Source: Myxococcaceae bacterium
Lineage (GTDB): Bacteria; Myxococcota; Myxococcia; Myxococcales; Myxococcaceae
Direction: 5' to 3'
DNA: 64,000 nt
Assembly: GCA_016793095.1 (NCBI GenBank)
Contig: JAEUJQ010000020.1
Span: 1 to 64,000 of the forward strand
Each line of letters starts with the position of its first letter. Position 1 is the first letter of the stretch. A program made the translations under genes and the position numbers. This document shows, piece by piece, positions 53,582-63,200 of the stretch. A model generated the notes under the pieces. It ran no database searches. It was given only the letters and a program-made list of their open reading frames with translations, and was not told the DNA's origin.

Positions 53582-54793
53582 TCAGCTCAGCGCGCGCGCC
53601 TTGATGGTGGTCGGCAGCTTGAGCAGCTCGGACACCACCTGCGCCCGCACCTCGCTGTCGAGGTCCATCACGAGGTAGCCGATGTCGGCGTTCGTCGAGA
53701 GCAGCTGCGCGTGAATGTTCGCGTTGGCGTCGCCGATGACGCGGTTCACGTCGCGCAGCACGCCGGGCACGTTCTGGTGCACGTGCATGATGCGGTGCGT
53801 GCCGGGTGAGGTCTCGAGCTCGACGTTGGGGAAGTTCACCGAGCCCGCGGACGAACCGAACTCGACGTACTTCGCGAGGCTGGTCGCCACCTCACGGCCG
53901 ATGGCCTCCTGCGCCTCGAGGGTCGAGCCACCGATGTGCGGCGTGAGGATCACGTTCGGCACGTTCTGCAGCGGCGTCACGAAGCCCTTCGCCTCGTTCC
54001 CCTCCGGCTCCTCGGGGTAGACGTCGACTGCGGCCCCCGCGATGCGGCCCTTCTTGATGAGATCGGCCAGCGCCTCGAGATCCACCACCGTGCCGCGGCT
54101 CGCGTTGATGAGGCAGGCCTCGTCCTTCATCATGCCCAGCTGCGCACGACCCATCAGGTTCTTCGTCTGCGGCGTCTCAGGCACGTGCAGCGTCACGAAG
54201 TCCGACACCTTCAGCACGTCCTCCAGCGTCTTCATCGGCTGGTTGTTCGACAGCGGCAGCTTCTTCGCGATGTCGAAGTAGACGACGCGCATGCCGAAGA
54301 ACTCGGCGAGGACGCCCACCTGGCTGCCGATGTGGCCGTAGCCGACGATGCCCAGCGTCTTGCCCCGCACCTCGTGGGCGCCGGTGGCCAGCTTCTTCCA
54401 GATGCCCTGGTGCATCTCGCGGCTGCGATCGCCCAGCTGGCGCGACAACGAGATGACCTCGGCGATCACCAGCTCGGCCACGCTGCGGGTGTTCGAGAAC
54501 GGCGCGTTGAAGACGCAGACGCCGCGCTTCATCGCGTCGGCGAGGGCGATCTGGTTGGTGCCGATGCAGAACGCGCCGATGGCCATCAACCCTGCCGCCT
54601 GTGGCGCCTCGAGCACCTTCTTCGTCACGTTCGTCTTCGAGCGGATGCCCAGCACCTGCACGCCGTCGAGCTCCTTGATGAGCTCGTCCTCCTTGAGCGC
54701 GGAGTTGACGCGGCGGACCGAGTAGCCGGCCTCCTCGAGCTGGATTTCGGCGACCTCGTGGATCTTCTCGAGCAGCAGAACGGTAGCGGGCAT
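53582..54793 (-). CDS. serA: D-3-phosphoglycerate dehydrogenase
   Basis: SerA oxidises 3-phosphoglycerate to 3-phosphohydroxypyruvate, opening the serine pathway. The 403-residue protein has the NAD site GKTLGIVGYGHIGSQVGVLAEFFG (~144-167) and the catalytic Arg/Glu/His in INASRGTVVD, YPEEP and LTPHIGGST. A C-terminal ACT domain (~330-403, VPGVLRDVNRVIGDANANIHAQLLSTNADIGYLVMDLD) gives serine feedback. This is the ~400-residue E. coli-like type. Confidence 0.94.
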   Translation of the reverse strand: MPATVLLLEKIHEVAEIQLEEAGYSVRRVNSALKEDELIKELDGVQVLGIRSKTNVTKKVLEAPQAAGLMAIGAFCIGTNQIALADAMKRGVCVFNAPFSNTRSVAELVIAEVISLSRQLGDRSREMHQGIWKKLATGAHEVRGKTLGIVGYGHIGSQVGVLAEFFGMRVVYFDIAKKLPLSNNQPMKTLEDVLKVSDFVTLHVPETPQTKNLMGRAQLGMMKDEACLINASRGTVVDLEALADLIKKGRIAGAAVDVYPEEPEGNEAKGFVTPLQNVPNVILTPHIGGSTLEAQEAIGREVATSLAKYVEFGSSAGSVNFPNVELETSPGTHRIMHVHQNVPGVLRDVNRVIGDANANIHAQLLSTNADIGYLVMDLDSEVRAQVVSELLKLPTTIKARALS

Positions 54794-54862
54794 GGGCGAC
54801 CTGTTAGCGCGACGCGTCAGGGAGTCAACGGGCGGTCTGAGCCGGGCTCTCCGAGGCGCGGT

Positions 54863-55231
54863 TCACTGGCGCAGCTCAGGCACCCGTCGCGTCGCCGCTT
54901 CTCTCGCCTCGAACAGCTCGATGCCCTGCCGCGTGAGGATGAAGCGCACCAGGCCCGCGCCGCGCTCCGTGTCCAGCTCGGCCTCGAAGACGGGACCTCC
55001 GACCGTCCCCACGAGCGCCTCCTTCTTCAGGTTCTTCACCTGGCCGTGGGCGAGCGCGTGATCCACATGCCCGAGGCCCACACCCGTCTTGTAGAGGTCC
55101 AGCGCGACGCGATGCAGGGCCAGGGCGAGCCCCTGATCGAGCGGAATCGACGAGGTGAGGATGCTCACCAGCACCCAGTACGGAAGGTCGTCCTCGCCGC
55201 GCTCCGCCATCGGCTGGCGAGTAGCGGGCAT
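54863..55231 (-). CDS. Hypothetical protein
   Basis: A 122-residue protein with a hydrophobic stretch near residue 15 (YWVLVSILTSSIPLDQGLALAL), followed by KTGVGLGHVDHALAHGQVKNLKKEALVG and ending RQGIELFEAREAATRRVP. No family recognised. ATG 55231 is chosen; an internal ATG at 55210 is equally possible, neither having a clear Shine-Dalgarno. It precedes serA by 69 bp and is divergent from the OmpA/TSP3 gene. Confidence 0.58.
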   Translation of the reverse strand: MPATRQPMAERGEDDLPYWVLVSILTSSIPLDQGLALALHRVALDLYKTGVGLGHVDHALAHGQVKNLKKEALVGTVGGPVFEAELDTERGAGLVRFILTRQGIELFEAREAATRRVPELRQ

Positions 55232-55381
55232 CGAGGTGTGATGCAAGCCGACACCACGCCGCCACGCTGACCGCTGGCTCGTGAAATCGGGTGGACATTC
55301 GAGCCCGAAATGCGCAGAACCACCGGCATTCTCGGTGGGCCCCCGCCTTCGGCCCGCCAGTCGCTCAAGGAGCCTTTCACC

Positions 55382-57232
55382 GTGAAAGCCCCCACCCGTC
55401 TGTCGCGGTCGATCGTCCTTGCGACGCTGCTGGCTGGCACCGCCGTCTTCGCCCAGGAACGAGGCAACTTCCCGGGCGATCGTTTCCGCATGTCGCTCTC
55501 GCGCTCGGGTCTGCTCGACGTCGAGTGGGGCAGCCCCGCGCCGCACCTCAACTGGGACGCGGGCCTCTTCCTCAATTTCTCGCAGAACAACCTGGTGCTG
55601 TACCGCATCAGCGACAACCAGCGCCTCGGGCCCCTCATCGGCACCCGCCTCGGCGCGTCGCTCTTCGGGACCATCGGCCTCTTCGACTGGCTCGAGGCCG
55701 GGCTCGAGCTGCCGGTGGTGCTGGTGCAGTCGCGCGAGCCCAGCCTGGCGGGTGGCACGGTGACGAACCTGTCGGCCCTGCAGGGCGGCCTGGGCGACCT
55801 GCGGCTGCAGCCCAAAATCCGCTTCTTCAGCCAGGAAGACGTGGGCTTCGACCTCGCGGTGATGCCGACGCTCACGTTCCCCACGGGGGGCCAGACGAAC
55901 TACCGCGGCGAGCCGTCCGTCACCTTCCAGCCCGAGCTGATCGCCTCGCGCGCCTTCGGCCAGGTGCGCACCGCGGTCAACGTGGGCGCGGTGATCCGCC
56001 GGCAGGTGGCCTTCATCGACGACGTGGTGGGCAGCGATCTCACCGCGCGGCTCGGCGGCGGCTACCGCTTCCACGACGACAAGGGCAACGGGCTGCCGCT
56101 CGAGCTCGACGCGTCGCTCTTCATGTGGACCGGCGTGACGGCCACCACCTACACGCCGTCGCAGCGCGGCATGGAGCTTCGCCTCATGGGCGCGTGGACC
56201 TTCGCCGAGCGCGTGCAGGTGTTCCTCGGCGGCGGCGTCGGGCTCCTCTCAGGCTGGGGCACCCCCGACTACCGGCTGTTCGCCGGCGTGCGCTATGGCC
56301 TCTGGGACGATCGGAAGGGCCCGAAGGACACCGACAAGGACGGCATCATCGACGAGCAGGACAAGTGCCTCGAGCTCGCCGGCATCGCCGAGAACGCCGG
56401 CTGCCCCGATCGCGACAGCGACAACGATGGCTTCGTCGATCGCCTCGACGCGTGCCCCGGCGACAAGGGCATCAAGGAGCTGAAGGGCTGCCCCGACGTG
56501 GACTCCGATGGCGACGGCTTCGTCGATCGCCTCGACAAGTGTCCGAAGGAGAAGGGCGTCAAGGAGCTCGACGGCTGCGCCGATCAGGACGGCGACGGCG
56601 ACGGCCTCGTCGATCGACTCGATCGGTGCCCCACCGAGAAGGAAGACGCTGACGGCTTCAAGGATGACGACGGCTGCCCAGACCCGGACAACGACGAAGA
56701 CGGCGTCACCGACGCCTCCGACAAGTGCCCCCTCGAGAAGGGCGTGGTCGAGAACAAGGGCTGCCCCGACAAGGACGAAGACGCGGACGGCGTGGTCGAC
56801 CGCCTCGACAACTGCCCCGGCGAGAAGGGCGAGGCGCAGTTCCAGGGCTGCAAGGGCAAGCAGTTCGTCGTGCTGACGAAGGAGCGCCTCGAGATCATCG
56901 CCCCCGTCTTCTTCAAGGTGGGCAGCGACGTGATCGAGGCCCGCAGCTTCGCGCTCCTCGACAACGTCGGGAAGGTGCTGACCGCGCACCCCGAGGTGGC
57001 GAAGGTGCGCGTCGAAGGCCACACCGACAACCAGGGCGACCCGAAGAAGAACCTCGAGCTGTCCGAGCGCCGCGCCAACTCGGTCAAGAAGTACCTGGTC
57101 GAGAAGGGCAAGGTGGCCGCTGAGCGCCTCGAGGCGAAGGGCTTCGGCGACACCCAGCCGATCGACGACAACAAGACGAAGCAGGGCCGCGAGAAGAACC
57201 GCCGCGTTGTCTTCAGCATCGTGGAGAACTGA
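55382..57232 (+). CDS. OmpA-family outer-membrane protein with TSP3 repeats
   Basis: Start GTG 55382 with AGGAG nine bases upstream; signal peptide to about residue 24 (VLATLLAGTAVFAQ). Residues ~25-310 are a beta-barrel-like domain. Residues ~315-495 hold six or so calcium-binding thrombospondin-type-3 repeats (DRDSDNDGFVDRLDACPGDK style). A C-terminal OmpA domain (~505-616: FFKVGSDVIEARSFALLDNV, VEGHTDNQGD, ERRANSVKKYL) binds peptidoglycan. It is 616 residues long and 3 nt upstream of a giant TSP3 protein, likely its partner. Confidence 0.9.
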   Translation: MKAPTRLSRSIVLATLLAGTAVFAQERGNFPGDRFRMSLSRSGLLDVEWGSPAPHLNWDAGLFLNFSQNNLVLYRISDNQRLGPLIGTRLGASLFGTIGLFDWLEAGLELPVVLVQSREPSLAGGTVTNLSALQGGLGDLRLQPKIRFFSQEDVGFDLAVMPTLTFPTGGQTNYRGEPSVTFQPELIASRAFGQVRTAVNVGAVIRRQVAFIDDVVGSDLTARLGGGYRFHDDKGNGLPLELDASLFMWTGVTATTYTPSQRGMELRLMGAWTFAERVQVFLGGGVGLLSGWGTPDYRLFAGVRYGLWDDRKGPKDTDKDGIIDEQDKCLELAGIAENAGCPDRDSDNDGFVDRLDACPGDKGIKELKGCPDVDSDGDGFVDRLDKCPKEKGVKELDGCADQDGDGDGLVDRLDRCPTEKEDADGFKDDDGCPDPDNDEDGVTDASDKCPLEKGVVENKGCPDKDEDADGVVDRLDNCPGEKGEAQFQGCKGKQFVVLTKERLEIIAPVFFKVGSDVIEARSFALLDNVGKVLTAHPEVAKVRVEGHTDNQGDPKKNLELSERRANSVKKYLVEKGKVAAERLEAKGFGDTQPIDDNKTKQGREKNRRVVFSIVEN

Positions 57233-57235
57233 GAG

Positions 57236-60200
57236 ATGAACACCATGACGAACGACTCCACGCGCACCCTCGTGAAGCGCCTGCTGCTGCTGACGGCGCT
57301 CGCCGCGCCCGCGCTCGCCCTCGCCCAGCCCGCCGCCCAGTGCGCGCTCGGCGGGCCCTCCTCCGTCGTGCGCGGCCAGGCCTTCACGCTCGACGTCGAT
57401 CTGTCGAACCCGGGCACGGCGACGGGCTACGCGCCGGCCGTCGAGCTCTTCCTTCCCCCGGCCTTCACGCTCGGGGCGGCCACCGCCTTCGGTCAGACGC
57501 TGACGCCGGTGGCGAACACCACCACCACGCCCTTCGTGAACCCGCTCACGGGCGAGACGGTGCAGGGGCCTGCGGGCGCGCGCTACGTCGTGCTGCGCTA
57601 CCCCATCAACCACGTCGCCGGCGGCGCCGGGGCCCAGCGGCTCACCGTGGTGTTGACGAGCACGACCAGCGCCACCCTCGACACGGCCGTGAACGTCGCA
57701 GCCACCTGTCTCTTCGCGTACGGCGCGACCCCGCTCAACGACCCCCAGGCCGACGCGCCCGTGCGCAGCGACCTCGCCGTGAACGCGAACGACCAGACGA
57801 CCCGCGCCTTCACGCCGGTGGGCGCCCTCGTCACCGGCCGCTTCGAGCGCGTCACCCCCGCGGGCGTGGTGACCGACGCGGTGACCGGGCCCCGCACCCT
57901 GGTCGAGGCCGTGTACGAGATCGACGCGATGGTGGGCACGACCATCTCCGCGGCGAGCGCGATCATCACCCTGCCCGACGCCTTCCAGCTCGTCTCCGCG
58001 ACCGCGGCGGGCGGCACCGTCAGCAGCGTGCCCGCGGCGCCCGCCTCAGCGCCGGGCGGCACGGTCACCGTCACCTATGCGTCCATCGCCGGCGTCGCAG
58101 GCGTCGATCGCGCCATTCGCGTGCGCGGCTTCATCTCGCAGAACCGCACCGGCGGGACTCCAGCCATCAACCCGATGACGCTCACGCCCATCACCGTGGC
58201 TCCGCAGCTGTCGCTGTCGGGCAGCGGCCTGCCGGCGCCGGTCACCGGCCAGGCCGCGCTGCGTGGCCACGCGGTGCTCGTGCGCGAAACCGTGAACACC
58301 GCGGCGCCCCTGCCCGGCGCCACCGTGACGATCACCCAGGTCGTCGAGCAGTCGGACTTCTTCGGCACCACCGCGAACGACGTCACCACCACGCTGCCCG
58401 CGGGCCTCACCTACGTCGCCTCGTCTTCGATGCCGCTGACGCCCGTGGTGAGCGGCTCCACGCTGGCTTTCCCCTTCGGGGGCCTCGCGCAGGTCGGCAT
58501 GGGCGACACCTCGCCGGCGTCGAGGACCAACGCCTTCGACGTCACCGTCGAGCAGGCGTACCCCAGCGCCGGGCCTGTCTTCGGCGGCGATCGCCTGGCC
58601 ACCGTGCACTCGCTCGCGTCCACCACGACGGCGGCGGCCACGCGGACCCAGACCGAAGCGGCCAGCGGCACCGACGCCACGCCCGCCATCCCGCAGGCGA
58701 CCCTCACCGCGGCGGCGCTCGTGGCAGGCGTGCCGGTCTCGACGGTCAAGGCCGGCGACGTCGTCACCTTCCGCGTCACGTCCACCCTCACCTCAGGCGA
58801 TCACGACGGCGAGGTGTGGTCGATCGCCCTGCCCGCGCCGCTCTTCGACGCCAGCGCGCTGAGCGGCGCCATGTTCGGGGGCGCGGTGGTGCGGTACGGC
58901 GCGGGCGCGACCGCGGGGCTGCCGACCAACGTCACGGTCACCGCCAGCGCCGCCACCAACAGCGTCACCCTCACCTTCCCACGCATCTCGGGAGGCACGC
59001 CGCCCATCACCGTCGAGGTGGAGCTCGACGTCACCGCCACCGCGAACCCCATCGACGACGCCTTCGTGGTGGTGACGCCCGTCGTCTCGACGCACACGGG
59101 CACGATGCAGACGTACACGCGCACCGCCGCGCCGGCCCTCACCGTCCAGTCGCCCAACCTGCGCGCGATCACCGCGGCCTTCGCCTCGAGCACCACCGAC
59201 GCGGTGTTCACCCCGGCCGCCACCGTGACGCTGCCCAGCCCGCTCACCTCGGCCAACCTGGCGACGGTGGCGAACTCCAACGTCGCGGCCGTGCACGCCC
59301 AGGGCACGGTGGACGTGCGGCTCCTCGTCGAGAACCGCGGCGCTCTCGAGGCGCGCGACGCCCGGGTGAAGCTGGTGTTGCCCGCGGGCCTCAGCGGCGC
59401 CCTCGTCTCGGCCACCGACGGCGTGGGCACGGCCACCCCCACCACCGGCGATCTCTTCGGCGCCGGCCTCGACTTCACCGATCCCATCGCGGCCTCGAGC
59501 CCGTCGAGCGGCCTCAACCTGCGCGTCGTGGTGGCGCGCCTCACCGTCGCCACCGGGCTGGCGCCCCGCTTCGATCTCGTCTCGAACGGGCAGCTCGAGC
59601 GCTTCGCCTCGGCCGCCGGCGGCGGCAACTTCGTCGGCAACCCCGCGGCCACGGCCGAGCCCGTCACCATCAGCACCCGCGCCGCCAGCGCAGGCGTGGT
59701 GCTGACGATCCCCGACACCGCCGCCACCATCGGCGAGACGTTCGGCTACGTCGTGAGCGGCGTGGTGCCGAACGGCGCCACCATCGCCTCGCTGCCGGTG
59801 ACGATCGCCCTGCCCAGCCAGCTCGCCTTCGTCTCGGCGATGAGCCTGACGGCGCCCGCGGCCATCACCTGCGGCGGCGCGGCGTGCACCCTGCCCACGC
59901 CGGTGGTGACGAACGAGGGGCGCGACGTCACCTTCACCTTCGCCAACGTGGCCAACGCCGACACTGACATCGGCACCGTCGAGGAGCTGGCCTTCACGGC
60001 GACGGTCGTCGTCAACAACGTCGCCAGCGCCACCGCCGGCACCACCAACCTCAACGTCAACACCGGCTTCGCGGGAGCCACCTCGACGACCGACGCCGGG
60101 TCCCGCGTGCGGATCGTCGAGCCGGCCATGTCGTTCGGCGGCGTCAACACCGACGGCGGCGCGCTGCCCGATGGCGGCAGCGTGATCGACTCGTCGGACC

Positions 60201-63200
60201 TGGTGGTGGTGACGGTGCCGGTGCGCGTCGCTGGCGGCGCGAACAACGTCTCGCCGCACGACGTGTCGATCTCCGTCGCCTTGCCGGTGCAGCTCACCGC
60301 CGAGCCCGGCAGCCTCTTCGTCGACTCGCGTTGCCCGATGCCCGCGACCCAGTCGCTGGTGGACGCCGGCCTGTCGATCACCTTCCCGACGCTCGCGGTC
60401 GGCGACGCCGGCGCCTGTGACGTCGGCTTCACGGCCCGGGTCGGCCAGAACGTCACCTATGGGCAGCAGCTCTCGCCGCTCGCGACGCTGACCTGGACGA
60501 GCCGCATGGGCGTCGTCAACATGCCCGTCAGCACCTACTCGGCGACGACGGTGGAGCGCACCGGCAACGGGAGCGATCCCGGCGGCACCGCCAACAACTA
60601 CCGCGTGACGGCGACCGGCCCGGTGCGCATGGCGACCTCGGCGACCAGCGCCTTCACGCTGGTGAGCACCACCAACCCGGCGACGGCAGCCAACCTGCTG
60701 GCGGTCGGTGAGGATCTGGTGCTGCGCTTCCGCGTCGATCTCGCCGAGGGCACGCACCCGAGCCTGTCGTTCCGCTTCACGCCGCCGCCCATGTTGGGGG
60801 TGCGCCGCGTCGAGCTCGACACCATGACGCCGGGCTTCACCGGAGTGATCGCCAACCCGGCGCCGATCGTCCCCACGGGCACCGCGGGCGCGGTGGTGAC
60901 GGCCTCGTTCGGCGCGATCACCGTGCCGGGCGACAACCTGGCGACCAACAACCAGCTCGACCTGTTGGTGACCGTGCGGAACGTCGCGCTCAACTCCGCG
61001 ACCACGGCGACGATGCAGGGCCTGCCGCAGAGCGGGGGCTCGGCGCTGGGTCCGAGCGCGCCCTTCGACGTGCTCTTCGCCGCGCCCCGGCCCCGCCTGA
61101 CTCCCAGCGTGGACAACCCATCGCCCGGACCAGACGCGGGCGTCGTCCTCACCGCGGCCCTCGCCAACCTCTCGCTCAACTCGCAAGCAGACGGCGGCGG
61201 CCTCGAGCAGACGACGGTGGCCTGCAACGTGCCGGTGTCGATCGCGACGCCGGCTGGCTTCTCCATCGTCGCGCCCGCGACCGATGGCCTCGACAACGAC
61301 GACAACGGCATGACGGACGACGCGCCCGAGGCCAGCCTCGTGTCGGGCTCGACCTTCGTCTTCAACTCCAACCGCTGCCTGAACCCCGGTGAGCGCCTGT
61401 CGTTCCGCGCCAGCTTCCGCTCGGCGCAGACGATCCAGGGGGTGCCGGTGAACTTCGACAGCACCATGGGCACCTACCTGACCGCGGCGATGGGCGGCAC
61501 GACGTTGAGCCCGGCGAACGACGCGTTCGACAACAACGGCAACTCGGTGGTGGACGAGACGACGCCCGTCGCCGATGGCATCGCACGGGTGGTGGTGACG
61601 CCGAACGTGCCGCGCCTGGGCTTCACGCTCGTCGGCCGCAGCGCGCTCGACGGCGGAGCCTCGGTGGTGGCCGGCGACGACGTTCGCTGGACGGTGCGGC
61701 TCATCAACACCGGCGTCGGCGATCTCACCAACGTGCGCATCGAGGTGCCCTTCGCCCCGTTGACCACCTACGTCGCGGACTCGGGGACAGCGACGAGCGG
61801 CACGCTCAGCCTCACCATGACGGGCCTCGCGGTGGACGTCGGCACGGTGCTGGGCTGCCCGGCCTTGCCCGACGGCGGCCCCGGCACCACCTGCCCCACC
61901 ATCGACGTGGCGCTCGACTCGACCACCTCGCGGCGCATTCCCAACGACGGCGGCGTCGAGACGCAGGCGCGGCTGACCGCAGATCCGCCCTTCGCGCTGC
62001 TCCTGTCCGACAACCCCGCGACCGCGGCGCCCGTCGATCCAACCCGGGTGCGCGTGCTGAACACCCCCGACGTGGACGGCGACGGCGTGCTCAACGGCGC
62101 CGATCGCAACGCCAATAACCCGGCTTCGTGCAGCGACGTGGACGGCGATGGCTGTGACGACTGCGCGGTGGCCCTGAACCAGCAGCCCTCCAACGACGGG
62201 CCCGACGGCGACGGCGATGGCATGTGCGACTCGGGAGATCCGACGCCCAACGACGTGGACGCCGACGACGACGGCCTCACCGACGGCGCCGAGCGAGACC
62301 CGTTGTCGGACACCGACGGCGACGGCCTGGTGAACGTGCTCGATCCTGACTCCGACGACGACGGCCTCTTCGACGGCACCGAGGCCGGCGTGGCGACCGC
62401 CAGCATGGGCACCGACGCCTCGAAGGGCGTCTTCGTCGCCGACGCAGATCCGGCCACCACCACCGACGTGCTGCGCGCCGACAGCGACCGGGGCGGCCGC
62501 ATCGACGGCACCGAGGACCTGAACCGGAACGGGCGGGTGGACCTGGGCGAAGGGGACCCGAACGCGCAGGGCGACGACGCGGCCCAGACGGACACCGACG
62601 GTGATGGGTTGTCCGACGCCGACGAGACCGCGCGCGGTCTGCCGGTGAACGACGCCGACGCCGATGACGACGGCATCGTGGATGGCAAGGAGCCCAACCC
62701 CACCACCAACAGCGACGGCGATGGGCTGCTCACCAACATCCTCGACCCCGACTCCGACAACGACGGCCTGTTCGACGGGACTGAGGTCGGCGTCACGACG
62801 CCCTCGAGCGGCACGCTCCTGGCGCGACGCCGCTTCATCGCAGACGCGGATCCCACCACGCGCACCGCGGTGCTGCGCGCGGACACCGATCGCGGCGGCG
62901 TCATCGACGGCCTCGAAGATCTCAACCTCAACGGGCGCAGCGATCAGGGCGAGCGCAACCCCGGTGACGGCCCCGACGATCTCGTCGCCACGATCGACAC
63001 CGATGCCGACGGCATGGCCGACGCGCTCGAGGCGTTCCTGGGCACGAACCCGCGCGATCGCGACAGCGACGACGACGGCGTCATCGACTCGGCCGAGCAG
63101 CACTTCTCGGACGACACCGACGACGACGGGCTCATCAACGCGCTCGACGCGGACTCCGACGACGACGGCGTCTTCGACGGCACCGAGCTCGGCGTCACCA

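Noticed and set aside
57340-59967. 875-codon frame in another phase of the giant gene
   Set aside because: Arg/His-rich translation typical of an off-frame GC-rich gene; overlaps fully with the supported frame.
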